Source: a virus. Taken from it: DNA of 23,600 bases. Shown here piece by piece: positions 8,849 to 16,457 of the stretch. Both the position numbers and the translations under genes were made by a program. The stretch lies in IMG/VR virus record IMGVR_UViG_3300010354_000672, positions 1-23,600 of that record, one strand, 5' to 3'. The first letter of the stretch is position 1; each line of letters begins with the position of its first letter. A model generated the notes under the pieces. It had not been told where the DNA came from. It saw only the letters and a list, made by a program, of their open reading frames with translations, and searched no databases.

Positions 8849-9451
8849 TTAGAAATTAATACTCCATCTAAAAATTAATGCGAAGTCTGTAGTCTTTCTT
8901 ATTGGACTAAAAACTCTATATGCAACTAATATAGGTGCTACAGGATTGTTATTTTTTATATTTTTAATAAACAATCCAACTTCTCGTATATTAGCATCTC
9001 CTGATATATCTGTCAGATTGTTGCAAGCAAACTCATCTAACACAATTGTATACCGGACAGTATTTGCGTCAACTCGGGTTATGTGATGCTGTGGGATTAT
9101 GCCGTAAATTTTAGAGTTATTAACAACTGAGTTATTAACTATTTGATATCCTGAGGCAGTTATAACATTGCTGTTTAATCCATATGAAGATACTACCCCT
9201 ATGGGAAGGCTTAACATGGTAGTAGAAACGCTCTCAGCATTAGCAGAGGTTCCTATTTGGAATCTGTCTATTTGATAGTCTAATATAGAATTTGATCCTG
9301 ATAGGGCAAACAAGTGAGCTAAAGCCACACCCATGCCGGAAACAATTATATTATGATCATCAAATACAATTTCTTCAGATCCATCACGATATAATTTAGA
9401 TATCGTAAGGTGTCCATTAACATCTAGTTGTTCTAATAAATTTAATTCCAT
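8849..9451 (-). CDS. Small fibre-adaptor-like virion protein (200 aa)
   Basis: I place the start at the ATG 9449-9451. A TTG at 9458-9460 would add only M-C-N and would overlap the upstream gene by eight bases. The ATG gives the one-base gap after TAA seen at five other junctions. The N-terminus (GHLTISKLYRDGSEEIVFDD, then HNIIVSGMG) resembles small phage proteins found near tail fibre genes. The C-terminal third has a REVGLFIKN segment and ends FSPIRKTTDFALIFRWSINF, a beta-strand finish similar to that of the 327-aa protein encoded just before. No enzymatic motif is seen. An adaptor between baseplate and fibres is my inference from size and place; no family assignment is certain. Confidence 0.85.
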   Translation of the reverse strand: MELNLLEQLDVNGHLTISKLYRDGSEEIVFDDHNIIVSGMGVALAHLFALSGSNSILDYQIDRFQIGTSANAESVSTTMLSLPIGVVSSYGLNSNVITASGYQIVNNSVVNNSKIYGIIPQHHITRVDANTVRYTIVLDEFACNNLTDISGDANIREVGLFIKNIKNNNPVAPILVAYRVFSPIRKTTDFALIFRWSINF

Positions 9452-9452
9452 G

Positions 9453-10436
9453 TTACACAAACTTTATGTTCCATTTTAATACTATTACAGGAAGAGCAAA
9501 ATCCCACCCAGATCCATCTTGAAATAATACTTTAAAAGATGACAATCCAAACTCATCTTCATTAAAAGTTAAATCTTTATTGAATGTTTTCTTTGCAAAT
9601 AATTTATATCTTCTTTTATTATTTAGAGGATTAAATGAATAAGGTGGACTATTTCCTTCTTTTAACATTTGTTTTATGTCTAAACACCATAAACCTATGT
9701 GATATACCCCTCCAAATAAACTTAATGCTCCACATTCCCCGCCAAAAAGACCCCATTTTAATGAAACCTCAGATGGAAAGTTAGATTCAGCAGATCTAAT
9801 GACCCCTAGACATATTGAATCTGGGTAAGTATTCAAGTCTTCGCTGTAAGTATACAAAAATTGTTGAATGTCCAAAGGAGCCTGAACAAAATTTAAAAAT
9901 CCAGAGGAATCCATTAATCCGCTTAAATTATAAATACTACCCAAAAGAACACCTGATAATATTAAATTATTAGATGTATCAAATATTTGATATTTACTTC
10001 CACCAGCAGATGGGATTCCCCCGATAAGATGAGCCATGGAGGATAGCTGAGGATGAATGGTTGGGTTTAAATATTGTCCAAGATCAGGAACACCAGATGA
10101 ATAATTAGGAGCCGTTGAGTTGGGCTCTAGCCTAGTGTCAGTTGGTTTTGGTGAACTTGGATATTGATTATAATTTAAATAAGCTGCTGTAGCGGATGGA
10201 CTGTAATTAGATGCAGACTTATTGCCATAAGATATAACTTTTATAATTCCATCACCGGAAGGTGTTAAGATAGTATGAGCATGGTATTTAAATCCTGCTG
10301 CATCCTTCCCATAAGATATAGCTTGAAAAGTATAGTTAGAAGTATCCAATATGGAAGATGCAGATGGAATAGCTGATAAACTCCGATTGACGGTCATTAT
10401 ATCTGCTAAGTGTTCTCCGGCTTTGTCTACAAACAT
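9453..10436 (-). CDS. Putative baseplate-peripheral structural protein (327 aa)
   Basis: Unrecognised family. Residues about 25-56 read SILDTSNYTFQAISYGKD followed by GFKYHAHT. A Ser/Pro/Asn/Tyr-rich middle follows, with several LSG and GG turns. The C-terminal third (GGVYHIGLWCLDIKQML and the YKLFAKKTF region) leads to a closing WDFALPVIVLKWNIKFV, like the end of the neighbouring 200-aa protein. There are no transmembrane segments or catalytic motifs. The ATG follows the TAA of the 1317-aa gene by one base (TAAAATG) and has no visible Shine-Dalgarno, so it probably depends on coupling. Position between the wedge genes and the large fibres suggests a connector, but that is inference only. Confidence 0.85.
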   Translation of the reverse strand: MFVDKAGEHLADIMTVNRSLSAIPSASSILDTSNYTFQAISYGKDAAGFKYHAHTILTPSGDGIIKVISYGNKSASNYSPSATAAYLNYNQYPSSPKPTDTRLEPNSTAPNYSSGVPDLGQYLNPTIHPQLSSMAHLIGGIPSAGGSKYQIFDTSNNLILSGVLLGSIYNLSGLMDSSGFLNFVQAPLDIQQFLYTYSEDLNTYPDSICLGVIRSAESNFPSEVSLKWGLFGGECGALSLFGGVYHIGLWCLDIKQMLKEGNSPPYSFNPLNNKRRYKLFAKKTFNKDLTFNEDEFGLSSFKVLFQDGSGWDFALPVIVLKWNIKFV

Positions 10437-10437
10437 T

Positions 10438-13400
10438 TTAGTTATTAAAAGTATATGCTATATTTATTCCATAGAATGAATTTGCTGTATTGATACTCCA
10501 GTCTGGATTCTCTACATAATTTATTCTACTTCCACCGCTAGCCTCATAGAGAGCTTGTGTTTTAGAAGCCTCTCTGCTGGCTAGCCCTGCATTATGATAC
10601 GCTCCACGAATGTCATTAAAGTATTTAAATATGTTAAATATTTCTTGTTTTGTTAAATCAACTTTAAATTCTTTAGAATACAAATTTCCATAGTCAGCAG
10701 CATTTCCAACCCCTGACACTAGAATTTCTGACATCTTCTTTAATGTTAAATCCTGCATATTAAAGTTTGTAAATAAAATATATTTATCATCCTGAACAGG
10801 TAACATAAAAACTTCTATAACATATTTTTGATTTAATCTATGAACTTTGTTTTGATAATTATTTGGAGTTTCTATTTTATAGTTTAAAGTATTAAACTTT
10901 ATTTCAATATCTTCAAACTCTGATTGAGCAAAAGAATTGATTGCGTCGTTTTCTTTGTTTGGATTATTTGGAATCAAATACCGTAAACATTGAGTGGTAG
11001 GCAATCCTAATTCAGCTTCTGGTGCTCTTTGAGAGTTTGATATAAATGTATTTATGGAATAATTACTTATGATTGATCCTCTGGTTATCCCAGATGCATC
11101 ATGCTGTATCCATTCTTTATTTTTATTGAACGACCAAACTTTTCCATCCTCAACATCAGTATGAATCCATACTCCTATCGAAGCTCCGCCAAGACTTCTT
11201 GCAGTAGGTTCACTTACCAAGCATTTGAATTTAAAGGAAAATTCATGATCTGGACTTAGGAAGTTATATGTTGGCGAAAAGTTGTTTATCGTATATAAAG
11301 AATCTGTCCAAGGATACTTAGAAATATTAAATATTAATCTACCAAAACCGTCAACAGAAGTTTGCTTTACTATTAAATTATCATAAATAAATTTATTAAT
11401 AAAATCTTCTGATCTGTTACGCTTATCTAATTTAATTATTGAAAATCCATTTTGTCTACTGGACCCTGAGGTTTGACATAGCTCTACCTCCGAGATTAAT
11501 GATGAAGATCGTATTTCATTTATACCAGTTCCATAATTTAAAATTGAACTTGCCAAGTAGCATCCGCTAGCTAATCCACTACTAGAGAATATTTCTCCAC
11601 CATAGTTTAATGATTTGAAGTTTGTTAAAGAAGTTGTGATAAAATTATATGGACTGTTAGATTGTTTATTAACGTCTGCTATCAAAGGTCCAAAAGTATG
11701 TGAAAATATGTTTGGGCCATGCATGTCTAATATATTTGGAAATAGATTGTGCTGTTGGAAAGCATGGCAGTATTCGTAATAATATTTATGGAAATTTTTA
11801 CCAAACCCAAAGTTCAAATAATCATCAAATGAATTAGGGAAATTTCCACTAAATTCAGTTGAACTGTTAGCATAGCTACCAATCACATTATACCAATTTT
11901 TATTCTTTATATAAAAATTTGGATTTGTATAGTAGAATGCTGACGCTTGCTGATCTTTGATTCTCTCTCGGATAGAATGTAATGTAGCAATAAAAGGATT
12001 TAAAACACCTTTTTCAAGTGTGCTACTAGATTCCCAACCTCTGATTGGGTATGTATTACTAACCATTACTTGATTGTAAGAGTTAGGAGAACTAAGGTTT
12101 TCGCATATGCCGTATATAGCTGGCAAGTCGTTGTAATTTGGTATAGGAACGTATTGAAACGAGGAAGGAACAAACCCTAAAGGAAGAAATCTATTTATTG
12201 AATCTGTGTAATTATTTATAGGAACAGGCATATTGAATCCTGTTCTGTCATAGTATCCCTCTGTTGGTATTATATTTTTTAAATTTCTTCTTCTGTGAGA
12301 TCTTCTTGGTAAGTTAGCTATTGTTCCTCCTGGGGAAACAAAAGGATCTACTAATGAATCTACCTCCCGACGAGAGAATGTGGGTGTAGAAGTTGGTGTC
12401 AACCCTCTTTTATATGATGACATCGCTAATGCTGATGCCCCATAAGTAGACATTATGTTTGAGCTAGCTGTTAGAACTGCCGCATGATCTGTCTTGTAAA
12501 AACTTATATAATTATTGTTTCTATGAAAATTAGTGTAATTATCTTCGTCCGTTATTTTAGCTAAAACATGAGGGATAGCATGTGCAGGAGAGAACTCGCC
12601 AGCAATTTGTGCAGCAACTTTGATAGTTTCTCTAGTGTCTGACTCTAATGAATTTTTGTTGAAATCAAATCCTGATGCATCAAGGACTACTTTGAAGTGA
12701 GAAGATTTACTATTCCATAATGGCAGGTATTCTGCTTTTGTATTTGTTATATCTTTTATTATTGAATCCCAGTTAGGCGGGTATTGTGTTGCTGAAGTAA
12801 AGAACAAAAACCCATTTCTTATTGCAACATCATCAGTTAAGAATAAGTTTGTATTTATATAATCTTTGACTTTTAAAGCAAACTCTTGTGGGACTGAATA
12901 GCAAACTAATTTATCTGCTATAAACTCAACCATGTTTTTTGTTATCACTGATTGAGTGTAATAAGGATATTGCTCAAAAGGTGGAATCTTTCTATCAATT
13001 CCTCTATAATTAAAAATAAAATCAGCAGAGCTTAATGGAAATTGCTCTGTTCCTAAAAAGAAATTAGAAGAGAATTGATAAACTACATCTTCTAATATTT
13101 TATCTGTGCAAGCTCTTATGTTGTGGTCAAAATTGTCAAAAGAATAATTTGTTATTCCTAAAGAGTTGGCTACTGTTTGAGTAAAGACATCGTAGTTCTT
13201 TAAAATAGTTGATTCTGTTGCTAAAGAATAATAAATAAGATTTGGTATATAAGATTCCCACTGTTCTAGAATAGTCGAGCTTATATCAAATACTTCCTGC
13301 CCGAATACTGAATCAACTGCAAACTGAATTGATTTCTTTGTTCCTGTCGTTCTGTAAATGTCAACAGCATTAGCTAACTGGAGTCTCCACCTATCAGGCT

Positions 13401-14391
13401 CAGATCCGAATAACTTCCACCCTATCAACTCTGCTATCCTAGGTAAAAGATTGTCTTCACATCTATTAAGATCATTTATTACTTCTAGTCTATCAATAGT
13501 GTTTTGATAGTCAGCAAATGCCATAGAAAAGGCTTTAATCAGTCTACTAAATGCTCCGTAATTAGATTTTACAGTTATACGATCTCCTGTAACTAAGAAA
13601 TCGTCAATAGCATTTTTTACGCGATTATCTGAAGAATCTATGTATAAAGGGGAATAAACAATATCAATTAGAGTTTGTAGCTTTTGAAGTTGTTGAGTTC
13701 CGCTTGTATAAGTTGTCGATTCCACCAACGGAGTAAGACTATTTGGTAAAATTCCTAAGCTTTGCCAAGGAGTGCATACGCTGTAATTTCTCCAAATGTA
13801 TTCTGCAAAAGATTTTATTCCATCATTTATTAGTATTGGTTCATTTACATAAAGTTTTCCAATAATCAAATCATGAACTATGCTGGATGGACTGTAGGCT
13901 AATGAAGGTGAACCAGTATTTAGAAAGTATAGCCAAGACAAATTAGTAATAAGATATTTGTGATTTGCCGAAGTGGATCCACCTTCAAGGAAATCTAATG
14001 TTGGATTATTAAGACGTATTCCAGGAAGTAAAGTAGTATTTAAATAGTCTGAGAACTCCGCGCTCCCAGCAAAATTCTTCAAACTTATATCTAAAGGAAC
14101 TAATACTTTTCTTTCAAAATCACTAAGGTCTAAATCGGTTAGATTGTTTTGTTTTACAAAATAAGGTGCTATTGATTCTGGTGTAGTCAGTGTGCTTACG
14201 TTTAGTATCGAGCTAAAATTTGCTATACAATTTAAATGAGAATTTATTACTTGGTCTAATATATCTACTTCTTTTTGGGTGCTCTTATTGTCTTCATCAA
14301 AATAAAATGGTGGTATTACATATTTCAAAGCAGCATCATAGTTAGATTTGAAATATTGATTATTACTTGTTAACTTTGAAATATTAGACAT
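10438..14391 (-). CDS. Tail protein I-like giant baseplate wedge protein (1317 aa, gp7-like position)
   Basis: The clearest domain is at about residues 313-362: LLPRIAELIGWKLFG, an Arg-rich helix, then ANAVDIYRTTGTKKSIQFAV. This is the pattern of P2-type tail protein I (proline/Trp segment, then Y-R-x-x-G-T). In P2-like phages gene I follows J, and here the gene directly follows the J/gp6 homologue and overlaps it by eight bases. The protein is far longer than P2 gpI and somewhat longer than T4 gp7 (1032 aa), so a gp7-like wedge arm fits. Residues about 694-702 hold an Arg-rich patch (PRRSHRRRN). Residues about 1044-1090 (EFSFKFKCLVSE, then GVWIHTDVEDGKVWSF) look like a beta-sandwich binding module. 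No Shine-Dalgarno is visible. Assignment of the I-like part is good; the remainder is unassigned. Confidence 0.88.
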   Translation of the reverse strand: MSNISKLTSNNQYFKSNYDAALKYVIPPFYFDEDNKSTQKEVDILDQVINSHLNCIANFSSILNVSTLTTPESIAPYFVKQNNLTDLDLSDFERKVLVPLDISLKNFAGSAEFSDYLNTTLLPGIRLNNPTLDFLEGGSTSANHKYLITNLSWLYFLNTGSPSLAYSPSSIVHDLIIGKLYVNEPILINDGIKSFAEYIWRNYSVCTPWQSLGILPNSLTPLVESTTYTSGTQQLQKLQTLIDIVYSPLYIDSSDNRVKNAIDDFLVTGDRITVKSNYGAFSRLIKAFSMAFADYQNTIDRLEVINDLNRCEDNLLPRIAELIGWKLFGSEPDRWRLQLANAVDIYRTTGTKKSIQFAVDSVFGQEVFDISSTILEQWESYIPNLIYYSLATESTILKNYDVFTQTVANSLGITNYSFDNFDHNIRACTDKILEDVVYQFSSNFFLGTEQFPLSSADFIFNYRGIDRKIPPFEQYPYYTQSVITKNMVEFIADKLVCYSVPQEFALKVKDYINTNLFLTDDVAIRNGFLFFTSATQYPPNWDSIIKDITNTKAEYLPLWNSKSSHFKVVLDASGFDFNKNSLESDTRETIKVAAQIAGEFSPAHAIPHVLAKITDEDNYTNFHRNNNYISFYKTDHAAVLTASSNIMSTYGASALAMSSYKRGLTPTSTPTFSRREVDSLVDPFVSPGGTIANLPRRSHRRRNLKNIIPTEGYYDRTGFNMPVPINNYTDSINRFLPLGFVPSSFQYVPIPNYNDLPAIYGICENLSSPNSYNQVMVSNTYPIRGWESSSTLEKGVLNPFIATLHSIRERIKDQQASAFYYTNPNFYIKNKNWYNVIGSYANSSTEFSGNFPNSFDDYLNFGFGKNFHKYYYEYCHAFQQHNLFPNILDMHGPNIFSHTFGPLIADVNKQSNSPYNFITTSLTNFKSLNYGGEIFSSSGLASGCYLASSILNYGTGINEIRSSSLISEVELCQTSGSSRQNGFSIIKLDKRNRSEDFINKFIYDNLIVKQTSVDGFGRLIFNISKYPWTDSLYTINNFSPTYNFLSPDHEFSFKFKCLVSEPTARSLGGASIGVWIHTDVEDGKVWSFNKNKEWIQHDASGITRGSIISNYSINTFISNSQRAPEAELGLPTTQCLRYLIPNNPNKENDAINSFAQSEFEDIEIKFNTLNYKIETPNNYQNKVHRLNQKYVIEVFMLPVQDDKYILFTNFNMQDLTLKKMSEILVSGVGNAADYGNLYSKEFKVDLTKQEIFNIFKYFNDIRGAYHNAGLASREASKTQALYEASGGSRINYVENPDWSINTANSFYGINIAYTFNN

Positions 14392-15991
14392 AAGATATAT
14401 TTAAAGTATAATTATTTAATTGAGCTATTTCGTTGAAGTTGAGTTTTATAGCATCTTTGATATTGTCAATCGTAGCATACCTAACTTCTTCAACTTCAAA
14501 TACCTTATACAAAAGTTCTTGTGGATTGAACTCTTTGCCAAAATCATTGTTGTCTACATTGAAATACTCTAAAACTTTTTGACTTACTTTACTCTTAATA
14601 GAATTTTCAATCGTTTGATACTTATCATCAACTTTTAAAGTTATTATTACATCCAGGGTTCTTATCAATCCGTCAACAACTACAACTTCATCAGTGAGCA
14701 TTTTCCTATCTTTGATTGCCTCTGCTAGCTGTCTCTTGTATTCAGGAGTAGCTTTTCTTAGTTGTATGTTGTTCGACTTTTCAAGAACATAAAGGTCGAT
14801 GATGTTTGCCGAAGAGTAAGCCCTTCTAGTTGCTGCTGTAGCTTTACCTACTGATCCATAAGAGCTTATGTAGCTATTAGCAAATGCTTTATAGTCTAGC
14901 AGCGTCACAAGTCTGCTTTGTGATCTAAACATCAAAGGACCATATCTTTTTGCGTGCTCAACTGTTTCTGCGTCAGAGCCACCTGTGGCTTTAGACATAT
15001 TTTGAACTGTCATAGATATCTGCGTTGGAGTAGCTGCTATTGACGAATAGTATTGGCAATTTGAATTAGCGTTTATTAATTCTTTTACAATATTACCTCT
15101 AGTTCCTCCACCAGCCCTGTAAATTATTGTATATGTATCCCCGATGGCAGGAACTTTGCCTAAGTTATTATCTCCAAATACCACTGTGCCGCCGTAGTTT
15201 TCATCGGATACTAGCTGGAATATCTTATCATCTCCTGATGAAGCATAGAACAAATTGTCTACTTGCCTATACTGACCTTCAGTTTGAGCGGTGCCTGATA
15301 TGAAGGCTTGAACGCTCCCTTCTATAACAGGCGATTTTTGTAGCCTTACAGCCTTTAAAGCCTCGGTATCCGAGAACTCTCCAGTCTCTTTTACTAAAGA
15401 ACCCTCTAAAAGGATTAGGCTTGATAACGCAGTATTAGATGCTCTTTCTGTATCATTTATAATTAAATCCCCGTCTTGATTTGACAAATCAAGATCTCCG
15501 TCCACACCAATTTTGTATAGAGTGTAAGTGACTGGATTACCGTCCTCTGGGGATTGAATTGTTATAACTCTGCTATCAGCGGGTATTTTAATGAAAGATC
15601 CTGCGGGCCACCCAGGAGCAGTGGACAGGGTAGCTCTAGCATCAGCCGCAGCGGCGATTGGACCCTTCATTCTAACTCCAATTAAATTAAATAACTTTCT
15701 AATGCTCTCTCTAGATCTAGCTGTGCTTAAAAAATTCTCATTAGCTAAATAGTCAGCCTTGTAAGACATTACGTGTCCCATGTAGGCAACTAGTTCCACC
15801 AACATCATTCCAAGGTCTGACTCAGCAAAGTAAGTATAATCTAATGGGTAAACTGCTTTTATGTAATCAATTAACGACTGTCTTAAAGTTAAAAAATCTA
15901 CTGAGGCAAAATTAATTAAAGTATTTTTATCAAAATCTTCAATCTTTGCTAATTTTAAAAAATCAGATTCTATCTTACCGTTGAATACCAT
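14384..15991 (-). CDS. Baseplate wedge protein, gp6/J family (535 aa)
   Basis: The N-terminal half has the family signature: YFAESDLGMMLVELVAYMGH (54-73), then YKADYLANENFLSTARSRES (77-96), followed by LIGVRMKG. A glycine-rich YRAGGGTRGNIV turn follows near residue 300, and the C-terminal region ends with strands that fit the gp6 dimerisation half. T4 gp6 (660 aa) and P2 gpJ form the ring that joins the wedges and switches the baseplate to trigger sheath contraction. The ATG overlaps the TAA of the gp25-like gene by one base (TAATG), and AGAGGT lies six bases upstream. The gene order gp25-J-I matches that of P2-like and many other contractile tails. Confident assignment. Confidence 0.95.
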   Translation of the reverse strand: MVFNGKIESDFLKLAKIEDFDKNTLINFASVDFLTLRQSLIDYIKAVYPLDYTYFAESDLGMMLVELVAYMGHVMSYKADYLANENFLSTARSRESIRKLFNLIGVRMKGPIAAAADARATLSTAPGWPAGSFIKIPADSRVITIQSPEDGNPVTYTLYKIGVDGDLDLSNQDGDLIINDTERASNTALSSLILLEGSLVKETGEFSDTEALKAVRLQKSPVIEGSVQAFISGTAQTEGQYRQVDNLFYASSGDDKIFQLVSDENYGGTVVFGDNNLGKVPAIGDTYTIIYRAGGGTRGNIVKELINANSNCQYYSSIAATPTQISMTVQNMSKATGGSDAETVEHAKRYGPLMFRSQSRLVTLLDYKAFANSYISSYGSVGKATAATRRAYSSANIIDLYVLEKSNNIQLRKATPEYKRQLAEAIKDRKMLTDEVVVVDGLIRTLDVIITLKVDDKYQTIENSIKSKVSQKVLEYFNVDNNDFGKEFNPQELLYKVFEVEEVRYATIDNIKDAIKLNFNEIAQLNNYTLNISYV

Positions 15992-16455
15992 TAATTTACC
16001 TCTAACTTAACTTCAAAGTTTACATTGTCTTCCTCTGCTATTGAGCAGAATAATTTAATTATTAGTGTGCTTCCCTCTGCTAATTTAGAATTTTCGTCAA
16101 ATAATATTTGTAATTTATTTACTCTTACGTTAGTTGCATAAGTATTTATGGACTCTAGTATTTCTAATCTTATTTGATTAAGTAAATATTGATCCAAAGG
16201 TTCCATTAAATAATTTTTTAAATTAGTTCCAAAGTTAGGAAGCATAACTCTTTCTCCCCTGGTAGTCTGGAGAAGTTGCCTAAGGTTGGATTTAATTAAT
16301 TCTAAATCAGAAGATTTCTTTAAGAAATTACCTTCTTTGACATCCCCGAATGGAAATTTTAATCCATATCGTTTTCCACCCTTTGATTTGGAATCATATG
16401 AAACTGACTTAACAGGTTCTATGCCATACAGGGTTGTCTGAGAATTTAATGCCAT
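15991..16455 (-). CDS. Baseplate wedge protein, gp25-like (GPW/gp25 family, 154 aa)
   Basis: Residues 52-100 carry the family core: an IKSNLRQLLQTTRGERVMLP helix-turn followed by NFGTNLKNYLMEPLD and a long helix. The rest is a short beta-meander ending EVKLEVN. Gp25 homologues nucleate sheath assembly at the baseplate and clamp the gp6 dimer; they are among the most conserved parts of contractile systems. T4 gp25 is 132 aa, and the extra residues here are the polar N-terminus (about 1-45). The ATG starts two bases after the TAA of the LamG-protein gene with no visible Shine-Dalgarno. The gene overlaps the gp6-like gene by one base, so the two wedge partners are translationally linked. Confident. 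Confidence 0.96.
   Translation of the reverse strand: MALNSQTTLYGIEPVKSVSYDSKSKGGKRYGLKFPFGDVKEGNFLKKSSDLELIKSNLRQLLQTTRGERVMLPNFGTNLKNYLMEPLDQYLLNQIRLEILESINTYATNVRVNKLQILFDENSKLAEGSTLIIKLFCSIAEEDNVNFEVKLEVN
15998..16003 (-). promoter_or_regulatory. Shine-Dalgarno AGAGGT for the gp6/J-like gene
   Basis: AGAGGT on the minus strand sits six bases before the ATG at 15989-15991, within the end of the gp25-like gene. It supports the chosen start. Confidence 0.6.
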
Positions 16456-16457
16456 AA

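Noticed and set aside
15474-15494. Perfect 9-bp inverted repeat with a 3-base loop (tcttgattt / aaatcaaga)
   Set aside because: It lies inside the gp6/J-like coding sequence and is not followed by a T-run on the transcribed strand, so it does not look like a terminator. It encodes an ordinary DLDLSNQDGDL stretch and is probably chance.
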